From the NCBI GenBank assembly GCA_036867785.1, contig CP145416.1:806001-870000 (forward strand): 64,000 nt of DNA, in the 5' to 3' direction. Made by a program: the position numbers and the translations under genes. The notes under the pieces were generated by a model. The model searched no databases, was not told the origin of the DNA, and worked only from the letters and a program-made list of their open reading frames with translations. Positions 55,070-64,000 of the stretch are shown here, one piece after another; within the stretch, counting starts at the first letter, position 1; every line of letters begins with the position of its first letter. The DNA comes from Plasmodiophora brassicae. Lineage: Eukaryota; Endomyxa: Phytomyxea; Phytomyxea; Plasmodiophorida.

Positions 55070-55629
55070 GGAGCCCCGCGCGCGTCAGATGTCAGATGAG
55101 TCCGATTAGCGGGCCACAGTGCGTACGTGTACGTCGCGATCGCCTCCCTATGTAGGCAGCAATCTCGCTTGCGCGGATCGGCGTACGCCCGGGAAGTAGG
55201 ACATCTCATATCGCCCAGAGAAACCGCACGCGTCCGCTGGTCATGGGAGAACGCCTCCCTGTCAGCGGCGACTAACGCGTTCACGTCGCGTGCACGCATT
55301 CCGACCACGTCGTCCTCCAAAGCATTGCCGGACACTTCCGTGGCTCGCGAGTCACGGGCTGGGTATTTGCCCAGAACGTCTCATGCGATGGGGGCCAAGC
55401 AACGGGAGCGGGCCATGGCCTTTTAGTGCTGTTGCGCGTCACACGCGCCTGCGACGTCGGGCCTGGTCGTGGGATCGTGGTCCGTCCGAGCGCATTCGGG
55501 TGACCGACCGAGCGGGGACGGGTCTGGAGCGCCCCAAACCCAAAGCACCACGCGGCCAGGACTGGAGGGCGCACTGCGCGGCCGGCCCCCTGACACCGAC
55601 GTGTGACGTCTCATCATCCGCATCGGGGC
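55070..55629. other. Divergent promoter region, nucleotidase-like copy 2 / PEX13
   Basis: No gene recognised. The stretch is GC-rich with several unrelated open frames on both strands. Confidence 0.5.
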
Positions 55630-56631
55630 ATGGCGCTCGTCTCGCCGCCCAAACCCTGGGAGCGACAGGCCGCCGAGTCGCACGCCGCCACCAGTCTGGC
55701 AGCGTCGTCGCCGACGACGACCGCGATGACGCCGCCGGTCGCCGCCCTGCCGGTGGCGTCGTCGCCGTCGTACCCGGCGACGTCCGCCGTCCCGTACTCG
55801 TATGGCGGGTTCCCGTCGTATTCCTCGTATGGGTCGTCGTATACCAGCCCGTATGCGTCGTCGTCGTATGGGCGGACCTCATCGTACGGGGGCATCGGGT
55901 ATATGACGCCGGGTGCCGGATCGCTCCCGCCGCCGCATCCCCTGGACATGTACAAGGGGACGCCGATCACATCGCTGGTGTCGGGCGGGCAGTCGTTCAT
56001 CACCGGTATCCATCAGCACGTCAGCTCGTTCGGCAGGTTCTCCCAGATTCTGCATATGAACTTCGAGGCGCTGCACATGTCGTTCTCGTCCATCATGCAG
56101 TTGCTGACGAACGCGTCGATGCTGCGGCATGAACTCGGCGCGTTCTTCGGCACGTTCGGGTCGCTCAGGATCATCTACGTCATCTACAGCCGGTGTCGAA
56201 GCCTGATCCTCAGGCTGCTGGGCCGGAGATCGGAAGCCGTCAGCCACGAGCTCGACCACGTCTGGAGGGAGGCGAAGCACGGCACCTGGGGCTGGCTTCC
56301 CAGCTTCCTGACCATGTCCCTGGCCCTTTGGGTCATGAAAAAGGTCGTCGCCCACCTGTCCAACTCGAGACGTCCTGCAACGCAGGCCCCGCCGACCGCA
56401 TCATCGACGCCGTCGCCCAGCGGGTGGAGCCCGCCGTCGCCGACCCAATCGGACTGGTCACGATCACCGACGTACACGTCGACGCCCTGGTCGCCGCCCT
56501 ACAACCACACGTACCCGCAGACGTACCCGGCGCAGTACGCGACGGCGACGGCGTACCCAGGCGGCATGCACCACCGGCCGTACGACCATCACCAGTTCGC
56601 CGGGCTCTACCCGAACGCAGCGCTCCCGTAG
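55630..56631 (+). CDS. PEX13: Peroxin PEX13 (no SH3 domain)
   Basis: PEX13 is a peroxisomal membrane component of the docking complex for import receptors. This single-exon, 333-residue protein starts with the family's PPKPWE motif (MALVSPPKPWER). It then has a Tyr/Gly/Ser-rich segment (YGGFPSYSSYGSSYTSPYA; residues about 55-95), like the YG-rich region that forms the condensed import gate. The conserved core follows (HVSSFGRFSQILHMNFEALH, then SIMQLLTNASMLRHELGAFF) with hydrophobic helices (LRIIYVIYSR; SFLTMSLALWVM). The C-terminus is Pro/Ser/Tyr-rich. No SH3 domain is present, as in plant PEX13. The start codon at the PPKPWE motif is preferred over an ATG nine codons upstream. Confidence 0.92.
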   Translation: MALVSPPKPWERQAAESHAATSLAASSPTTTAMTPPVAALPVASSPSYPATSAVPYSYGGFPSYSSYGSSYTSPYASSSYGRTSSYGGIGYMTPGAGSLPPPHPLDMYKGTPITSLVSGGQSFITGIHQHVSSFGRFSQILHMNFEALHMSFSSIMQLLTNASMLRHELGAFFGTFGSLRIIYVIYSRCRSLILRLLGRRSEAVSHELDHVWREAKHGTWGWLPSFLTMSLALWVMKKVVAHLSNSRRPATQAPPTASSTPSPSGWSPPSPTQSDWSRSPTYTSTPWSPPYNHTYPQTYPAQYATATAYPGGMHHRPYDHHQFAGLYPNAALP

Positions 56632-57766
56632 CCTCGTGACCGCGTGTTAAATTGCACATCGTAACTGTATGGGTCGTCGTGTGTTCATCAGGGGTATACC
56701 ACAATGCATATGCAGGTAGGCGCCTGCGTACACCAGGTACGGTGGTGGGCTTAGGGTGGCTGGCCCACCACGACGCGCGGTCGACAGCGCTCTGCGGGTC
56801 GCCGCCGCCCGTGTCTTGGGGTCGCGCATTGGTACGAAGGCCTGGCAGCGGAGTTTGGCGCGACGCGACGACCGATCGGCAGCGGAGGGCGCGGGCATGG
56901 AGATCCTGCAGGAGAAGCGCGCCCTGGCCGCCCTGAGTAGGCAGTTGATGTGGTGCGCCGCGTGCATGTCGATGGGGAGGCTTACGTCGACGCCCCCCAG
57001 GTTGGACGCTGACGCAGCTGCTGGCGTTCGCTATGGGCATTATGTATTTCGTGGTCGCCGCCGGCGTTGGCCATGGCGGCGAGAAATTTGCATTCGTGTA
57101 CGACGGTGGTGCTCCGTCTTCATGGTTGTCGTCCAATGTCGCAATTGCTTGCCGTGTAGATGGAAGGGCCTTTGGTTCTGGTGTAGCATTGGCGGCACGT
57201 TTGTCCTTCTGTTCCGGAAGGGCACCGAGCACGCGTTCTCGATGGTCGGTAGAGTGAACCACGCCAGCACGACAACATGGACTGACGTGTTATATGCGTC
57301 AGTTCGTTATCATATCCATCTTCCTGAACCAGATCGCTCTCGTGGATGCGTCCGCCGCTCCTGGGGGATCAAAGGGCCTCTCCGGATTTGGTCTCGGTAA
57401 CAATGACGCTGTGTTTAGTGCCTCATGTCCACCTTTGACGTTCCGAGTCAGCGTACTTCTTCGTCAGCGCGCTATCGCTGTTTGGCATCCTGACCGCCAA
57501 GGAAGAGGTGATCACCGCTTCGACATGGTGTCCGTCTGCGCTGAGTTGATCGTGTGTCGCCTCCCAGTTCGTTGATATCGGTCCGTCGTTTGATGATGGT
57601 GGCGTCTATGGTCCCCCGCCGGGCGATGGATACCAAGGCGTTGTCTGAACCATTCCCTTGTTGGCCGGAGGTATTCGAAGACAATGATTATCAACGGAGC
57701 CCAGCGCATTTCGTTACCCTTATTAGGTTTATCGTGACATTACCTACGACGCGTACGCCCATATGA
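56632..57766. other. Unassigned region, possibly a small multi-exon membrane protein
   Basis: On the plus strand, fragments that look protein-like are MEILQEKRALAALSRQLMWC (about 56900), LLAFAMGIMYFVVAAGVGHG (about 57020-57080, one membrane helix), and AYFFVSALSLFGILTAKEEV (about 57450-57510, a second helix). All are in plausible order for one gene with short introns, but I could not fix the splice sites or recognise a family. No RNA gene seen. Confidence 0.4.
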
Positions 57767-58432
57767 TTAGATCGTGTAGCGCCGGCGCCTCTGTTTACGC
57801 TCCTCTTCGAAGGTGTCGTCCAGGACCGACTCTGGGATCCGGATGTCCCCGAACACGACCAGGCCGACGTTAATGGCGATGATGACGACCAGCGACGCGA
57901 CCATGATGACGGTGGCAACGAGACGCTCGTAGTCGGTGCCACGAACCGTCATCTGGTACGAGTTCAGCGCCATCAGCAGGCAGATGACGAGGAACGCGAT
58001 GGACGCCAGCCGCAGCCGCAGGACCTTCTTGTATGAGTCCGCCTGCGCGTACTTGACGTTGACGAACACGGCGCTTAGAGGCAGGCTCGTCGAGACAGTG
58101 CCAACAACAGCGAACGCGATCGTGAATGCGATCTCCTCGTTGGAGCGTTTCAGCGCCTGGATGATCTCACCCGATTTCCTGGCGAACGCCGTGTACCCCA
58201 TGCCGACCCACAGGACAACGAACAGACAGGACATGATGTACCCGCTGACGCGAACCAGATGGATCCACGGTTTCGTTCGCGGGTTACGCTGCCCGCCCAG
58301 CGTGTCATCGGACGACGGGCCGTCGGTCTCGTCGAACACCGTAATGGCCACGTCATCGACGTCGCTCGACGACGGACTGTTGCAGTTGCTCGACAACGAC
58401 GCGGGCACGACGGCCGCCGCTCGCCCGGTCAT
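57767..58432 (-). CDS. Four-pass membrane protein, unrecognised
   Basis: A 221-residue single-exon frame. The N-terminal 55 residues are polar, with a Ser/Asp stretch (SSNCNSPSSSDVDDVAI). Four hydrophobic helices follow: VSGYIMSCLFVVLWVGMGY, AFTIAFAVVGTVSTSLPLS, LASIAFLVICLLMALNSY and VATVIMVASLVVIIAINVGL. The C-terminus is basic (EEERKQRRRRYTI). The layout recalls four-helix proteins such as tetraspan-like or the TM half of TMEM145-type proteins, but no motif supports a family. The frame is open upstream of the chosen ATG for 41 codons. Confidence 0.65.
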   Translation of the reverse strand: MTGRAAAVVPASLSSNCNSPSSSDVDDVAITVFDETDGPSSDDTLGGQRNPRTKPWIHLVRVSGYIMSCLFVVLWVGMGYTAFARKSGEIIQALKRSNEEIAFTIAFAVVGTVSTSLPLSAVFVNVKYAQADSYKKVLRLRLASIAFLVICLLMALNSYQMTVRGTDYERLVATVIMVASLVVIIAINVGLVVFGDIRIPESVLDDTFEEERKQRRRRYTI

Positions 58433-58738
58433 CGCAGCGAATGCGCCCAAGCCGCCACGAAGTGCACTGGGTCCCGAATTTAGGTTTGGCCGGAATGTTG
58501 GCCGCCGCCCAACGGCGAACGCCGCCACGCACGCCGTACACACGTAGGGCAACAACCCGCGATTTGGACCGGACTGATCGTTCGGATTAATCGGGGCGGC
58601 AGACCTACATACCTATTGCATCAGGCCTTCTCTCAGCATGGCCTCGTCCGCAACGCTGCTATCGCTATCCTGTCTGCGAGCTCTGCCGTGCACAATCGCG
58701 CATGCTGAATGTGCCATTACACGGACGCATGCCAGAGG

Positions 58739-61700
58739 TCACTTTATGGATTCCAGGAGATCACGCGCCATCCTGGCGACGTCACGGTCGAGGTCAGGTC
58801 GGTCTTGGACGCTTCTGAGAGAGCGGTGAAGGTCGCTCGCTCGGTGCGACCTGAGCGAGGCGGCGACGCGAGTGTCACCCGATATTGCCAGGCAGGAAAC
58901 TGTGAGTAGATCAGGGATGGGTGGCTGTTTGACGGCAGGTCTCAGATACCTGTTTGGAGGATGGACGCAATTGCTCCAGGCGTTGATCGAGGATTCGCAA
59001 GAGCGTTCCCCAGTGACGACAGCGCCATGGTTGATGACCAGAGCTAGAGTGCACTCGTCAACGTACAACGGAAAGACTAGCGTGAGCAAACTGACAATGA
59101 AATGTGCTTCGGGGTATCGTTGAACTAGGTACTGGACACACGTCGTTGCCTTTTCACAGAGTATAGCATCGTTCGACAGCATTAACGATAACAGGAACTC
59201 CGCGTTATCAAGAAGCGCCTGATCGGGATCATCACACGAAGCTGGCTTGTTATGATGCATATCGGCTGACCTCTATCGATTCATTTCGAGGTTCATGTTG
59301 GAGAAGGTGTAGGATGATGTCCAGAACTGGATCCGAAAGCAAATCAGCCGACCTGCCGAACGAATACGACAGGACAGAATTGAGCTTCGGAACAAGGTCC
59401 AGCCCGTACAGCCAGGAAAGATCCACATGGCCGGACCTGACGATGGCACTCACAATCTGTTTGGGAAGCAGACCATTTCAATGCTGTCGCTGACAACAGG
59501 CAAACATGTTAGAACACGTACCTTCACGTTGCCGAGAGTAACCTGTTCACGGTCCGACAGAAGGTCAATGAACAGGGGAAGGATTCCGATAGACTCCAGG
59601 GAAGAAACGAGATCCAAATTTGCATCGACCATAACGCTGAGCAACCGGATTCCGTATCTATCGACAGTTCATGCAGTAAGCGCCGGTGGCCCTTGCGGCG
59701 AAGAGAAGAACCCATACTGGGGAATAGGGTCTTTCTCGTTCAAGATTCCGGGTATGAGAGGAAGAATTTCTACAACAGAAATTAGCCGGTAGCAGATAAA
59801 ATCTAGGTTCTGGTAAGAACCTTTCATCATCAGGCTATGTAATGCCGACGTTGTCGAGGAACGCATCTGGTTTAGAAGGTGGCCGCGGTCATAAAGACTG
59901 GGAAGCAGCGTGGAAAGGATCTGGAAAGAGCGTAAATTGTACACCAAAGAGATTGGCGAGAAGGCCCACATCTGTGATGAGCTTGATGCAGAAGAACCGA
60001 GTCCCGTCAGAGAAATTCTCTTCGGAGGACAACTCGGGGTTTGATACGCCAATCTTTGGCCGAATGAGAGAAATCAAGCTCGGCAGCAGATGCTGGACGA
60101 TGCGGCCAGGAATTGCACCTTTTCGATACAGTAAGAACGTTGCGCGCCATGTCAAGGCATTCAGACCCACCAGATGTTAGAAGATCGGTATCGGACGCAA
60201 GTGCGTCCACAATGCAGAGCACGTCACTTATGGAGATGGGCGACGCTGCTTTGCCCGGAGCACTTCGATTCGTAATCAGACGAGACAGCCTGGCAAAACG
60301 TTAATGCACCCAGACGAGCCCATATGACTGGTACCATATTACCACTGGACAGACTGGGCTGTGATGGCGGCGTGCTTCAGGTGAGGACTTGTTGCGCAAC
60401 TCAGGATGACTGGGAACGCAACGATTTGTTTGGGGGTCAGCGCAGAGCTTATGTCAGAAGAGAGACAAGCGGTAGCAACAGCTTCAATAAGCGACTGGAC
60501 GGCGGCGGTTACTGATTGTACGAGAAACGCCGCAGCCTTCTGCACGTAATCGTCCTAAATCCAAACCGTTATCGCATAATTACGATAAGGATTCGTGTCG
60601 GCACACCTTATCCTTTGCCGTGCGCTCCAGTGCGTTGTTGAGCTTATGCGAGAACGCGAACCGCAAGTAGGCGAAATGGTCGACGTGCTTCGTAAAGATG
60701 AGTGCAAGCGTTAACAGAGCTTTCGCGCGGATCAGAGATGTCGCATTCTCGATGATGTGGATCGAGTATTCGATGAGGATGATGGGATCAAAATCCAATG
60801 GGGCGATCTCGTTTGCGATTGCACTCAGCAGCATGTTGAAGAAAGCCTGCTGGCACTTTGCGGAATCGATTTCCAGCCCGCCAATTAGGAACAGCCATCC
60901 GAATCTTAGCAGGCGGCGTTAGAATGATAGTCCGTTACGTGTTTGATAACGATGACAAATATTGGGACCTTGGCAGAACGCGTTTGAACAGGGTCGTCGA
61001 ACTTCGACGTAGAAGCTGCGATAACGCAGCGGCGCTTGTAACTCGAAGCGCCTTATGTGTAGTCGACTGGAAGATTTGTACAAGAGCAAGGACAATCTCT
61101 GGGGTCGCGAACCACTCAATCGCAGACCTGAGAATTGATCAGATTGCACGCGTTATGCTACCCATTATGACGATCGTTACCCTGGACTTTGGGCGGCGAC
61201 GTTCTCGATTGTCTTGGCAGCGTAGTGCCGAACAACGTTATCTTCACCGGCGCGTAGGCCGCGGATAACAGTGCCAATGGCGCAGGCTGGGATGGCCCAG
61301 TTATTGTTTTCGTCTCTTCGTGGAGCCACGTCAGATGAAGGGGCACCCGGCGCGTTGACCTGAGCGTTCGGTTCCTGAGTCGCAACGTAAAACAGAAGTT
61401 CGCCTAACGTGGCGACAGCGTGTCGTCGAATCTAGTGCAAGACCCTGAGTAGTTCCTGGTTGCAAGGGTTGAAAGTATTACCTTGGCGTTAGGAGAACGA
61501 CTGAGGTTTGCGAGTACCTCAAATATGCTCGCAGAAGCAAGATGCGCTCCGATGTAGGATGCATACCGGATCAAGGTTCCCATTGCATGGATGAAGTACA
61601 TTTTGAGCTCAGGTTGAGGTTCATTCCCCGCCTGCTGGATAAGCATGGACATAATGCCACTGTTGATGACACAATTTGCAAATCCGGTGTTTGTGCATAA

Positions 61701-63720
61701 TGGGATAAAGTACTGCGCAGGGGTCAGCCAACCTTTCCCGTGCGACAATACTACTTCAGTGTCTACCTTTAGGACGTTGAGACGCTCAGCACTATTGGTT
61801 CCTTTGCGATCAAGAGCTCGATAGACGTCCTTGAGGAATCTACCTGACAGTTAGAATCCGAACAAGGCCGAATAGCGTGACACTCAGCCACCGCTCCAAA
61901 TCTGTATGCTGCAGTGACAGAATGCTCTCGATATCCAGAGCAGCAAAGGGCAGGGTTGTTGCAACGAACACCATGGAAGGCATCTGTGCAAATGCGTAAG
62001 CGGTGCTGTCTATGTACGGCGGTGAGAAGGACTACCTTTTCGATTCTTGTGTTTCCAACTAGCGGGCGGACCATAACGTCGCATTCGTGTTCCATAAGGT
62101 CCCCAACTGTGAGGGGCTTCTCAGCAAGAGGTAAAACGCTGATCGTCTGACGCCCTGGAAGAGCCAACCGGTTAGTGGGGCGTAAGGGACGCTAGCATTT
62201 GGCCAACGGTTCGTTCCGGGTGCCGCTACAGCCGGCCGTTGTTCTGCATCGCCTCCGATCACAACTGAACCGTTACTGGTAGACGACGGCCGCAATGTTT
62301 GGAGTAATTCGTCATCTTCGGTATCCACATCATCGTCCTGAATGTTCCAGTGGTAAGCAGTCGGTGAGAAAAGGAGGCGGTGCCTGGCCACCTCGTCGTC
62401 CTCGGTCTTGGGATTTGAATGCTCTTGATCGGAATCCAGGCTCTGAAGCGCAATGTTACGACATAAGCGTTAACGTTCAAACAGACGTTACGTTAGAGGT
62501 AGAGTTGAGCTCCGCATTCGTGCGTTCCTCGTCGCGGTCATTCCCGGCTGACACGGCCTGTGTTGGGGTGTTATGGATTGACGAAACGTCAGACAAGGCC
62601 AAGGGAGCCAATGATTCCCGCTTGTGTTCGATGAGGAGAGGAAGCGGTGACTCCCAGAATGGGTGAGAGCATATTTCCGGCCATGCTATGAAAGGACAAT
62701 AAGACAGGAGGCCCCGATCCGACTGGATGGTGTCATACTGATTCGTTTTGAAACCGACTTCTGCAAACACCTTGTGACCAAGTCGACAAACTCAGGGGAT
62801 ACATGACTGGGCATTTGGGGCGGGGCCGAATTCCGTATTTCTTTCACGAGCTCTCGCATTGGCCACTGTGGAAATGGCACCTGTCCACAGGCCATCTCAT
62901 AAAGAAGGCATCCGAATGACCTGTTGCTTCGTCAGTGGCTGCAAGCATGGCCGGTTCAACTGCGACAAATGCCTGACCAGATGTCGCTTGCAACTGAGAA
63001 CACTGCCTTGGAGTTGAACTGTTCCGGGCTCATGTAATGAGGAGTTCCTCGTTTGGATCTGGGTACCTGACGCCAGGGCCATGTTTGTTAACTCCAGAAC
63101 AACTGAGGATGCGAACTCTACATTTTCGTCTGATGGACCGTCCTTGAGATTGCGAGCCAGGCCAAAGTCGCACAGTTTCAGCACAGCGAATTCCGTCAGC
63201 AGGATGTTTGACGGCTTCAAGTCGCAGTAAACAATCTGCTTCGAATGTACATATCTGCTATCATATCAGCGTTGCACTAGCGACTGGCGCTGATATCGAC
63301 TCACTGTAAGCCACAAGCGATATCCTTTGCGAACAGGCGCAAGCACGGTTCCGGAAGTTGTCTGTCCTGCTTGAGAAGATTGGCAAGGCTCCCTGGGATC
63401 CAGTACCCAACCGATCAACCGCTGCCTCTGAGATGAGATCACGCACGGGACTTACCTCCAACGCAATACTCCATACACACCCAAATGTTATTGGGCGTCT
63501 GGTACCACGTGAAGAACTTCATGATATTTTCGTGCGACATCTGCTTCAGTATCGACACCTGGTACTTGATTCGCTGGCTGTGCTCGCGGTCGATGCTCTT
63601 GACGGCGACGAAATCCAATGTGAAATGCTTCCGCCCCCGGTACACAGTCGAGTGCCGGCCGCGCCCGATCTCCTCGTAGATCTCATAATCCGACAGCGAT
63701 TGCGACGCGGAGCTTGCCAT
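58739..63720 (-). CDS. ULK4: ULK4/RUNKEL-type kinase with HEAT/ARM repeats
   Basis: A protein of the ULK4/Fused-like family: an N-terminal kinase domain then a long array of helical repeats, linked to microtubules and cilia. The kinase exons give [18 protein letters not shown] (glycine loop), FVAVKS (the ATP lysine), [31 protein letters not shown] (catalytic loop with CDLKPSN, as in plant RUNKEL), LCDFGLAR and [13 protein letters not shown]. An intron then joins SDIWS to [19 protein letters not shown]. Human ULK4 has lost several of these residues, whereas here the lysine, catalytic Asp and DFG all remain. The 3.5 kb after the kinase encodes repeats (for example [16 protein letters not shown]) ending in [17 protein letters not shown]. 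About 15-20 short introns; many not resolved. Confidence 0.88.
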
Positions 63721-64000
63721 TGCTCCTCGGTCACGTGCGTTGGTCACAACTCACAACGCGCCTGCTGTCATGGAAAGAGGGTCACCCGCGAATCCACGGA
63801 GCCTTGACGTTACGGTCGTGTCGGCGTAACACCCGATGGCCCCGCGCTGGCCGGGTGGGCACCGGAGCTACGTAGGTAGGTAGACGGCCCTGCCGCGCAT
63901 AAGCGCTCTGCCCCACATTGGTTAGCAGCTGCTTGATCATTGATAAACGGACGGAAAGGTTTATAAACAGACAGAAACGTTTATGTGGAACTGTTAATCT
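63721..64000. other. Region upstream of the ULK4-like gene
   Basis: No gene seen. Near the end, AAACGGACGGAAAGGTTTATAAACAGACAGAAACGTTTAT holds two imperfect copies of an AAACrGACrGAAAsGTTTAT unit (about 63946-63984) at the window edge. Confidence 0.5.

Overview
The window is nuclear DNA of a compact, GC-rich unicellular eukaryote. Nearly every gene I could follow is interrupted by very short GT-AG introns (roughly 30-110 nt, most about 50-60). Many of these introns carry a CTAAC or CTGAC-like branch motif 10-35 nt before the acceptor. Genes lie on both strands, often with fewer than 100 bp between neighbours. The gene content (condensin, RRN3, UTP25, SPC3, TIM14, PEX13, striatin, a ULK4/RUNKEL kinase, a hybrid histidine kinase, NCA2, DUF3228, a WW-less Pin1) fits a free-living, probably flagellated protist or early-branching opisthokont-like lineage. 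ULK4 usually marks organisms with cilia, but I cannot name the species. No tRNA, rRNA, CRISPR or viral element was seen.

Layout. 1-2.6 kb: a non-LTR retrotransposon (LINE) fragment with ORF1, the endonuclease part of ORF2, and an inverted partial second copy. 3.1-4.0 kb: a membrane protein with VHL-beta-like repeats. 4.1-9.3 kb (minus): condensin subunit CAP-G. 9.3-10.2 kb: possible tiny genes. 10.3-12 kb: RRN3. 12.7-13.6 kb: a PQ-loop transporter. 13.9-15.5 kb: a tyrosine phosphatase. 15.5-18 kb: TPR protein, TLC-domain protein and TIM14. 18-20.6 kb: UTP25. 20.7-22.9 kb: an ADCK1-type ABC1 kinase. 23-25.6 kb: a small helical protein and striatin. 25.7-28.3 kb: molybdenum cofactor sulfurase. 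28.4-30.4 kb: a PH-like protein, SPC3 and a coiled-coil ORF. 30.5-33 kb: accessory DNA with CGGTTC repeats, a DDE transposase and large palindromes. 33.5-38.5 kb: MGRN1-like fragment, NCA2, DUF3228 and a C2H2 zinc-finger protein. 38.8-46.4 kb: two histidine acid phosphatase paralogues flanking a hybrid histidine kinase. 46.7 kb: Pin1. 47.2-55.1 kb: two tandem copies of a large surface protein (degenerate 5'-nucleotidase + cysteine-rich region + polytopic membrane domain). 55.6-58.4 kb: PEX13 and a four-pass membrane protein. 58.7-63.7 kb: ULK4-like kinase.

Most genes are unrelated housekeeping functions and do not form a pathway. The stretch from 38.8 to 55 kb stands out: two membrane-anchored phosphatases, a PAS-sensor histidine kinase and two nucleotidase-derived putative surface receptors sit together. 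Whether that clustering is functional is inference. Gene spans are given from start codon to stop codon including introns. Exon joins were made by eye and are stated only where reading frame and splice signals agree.
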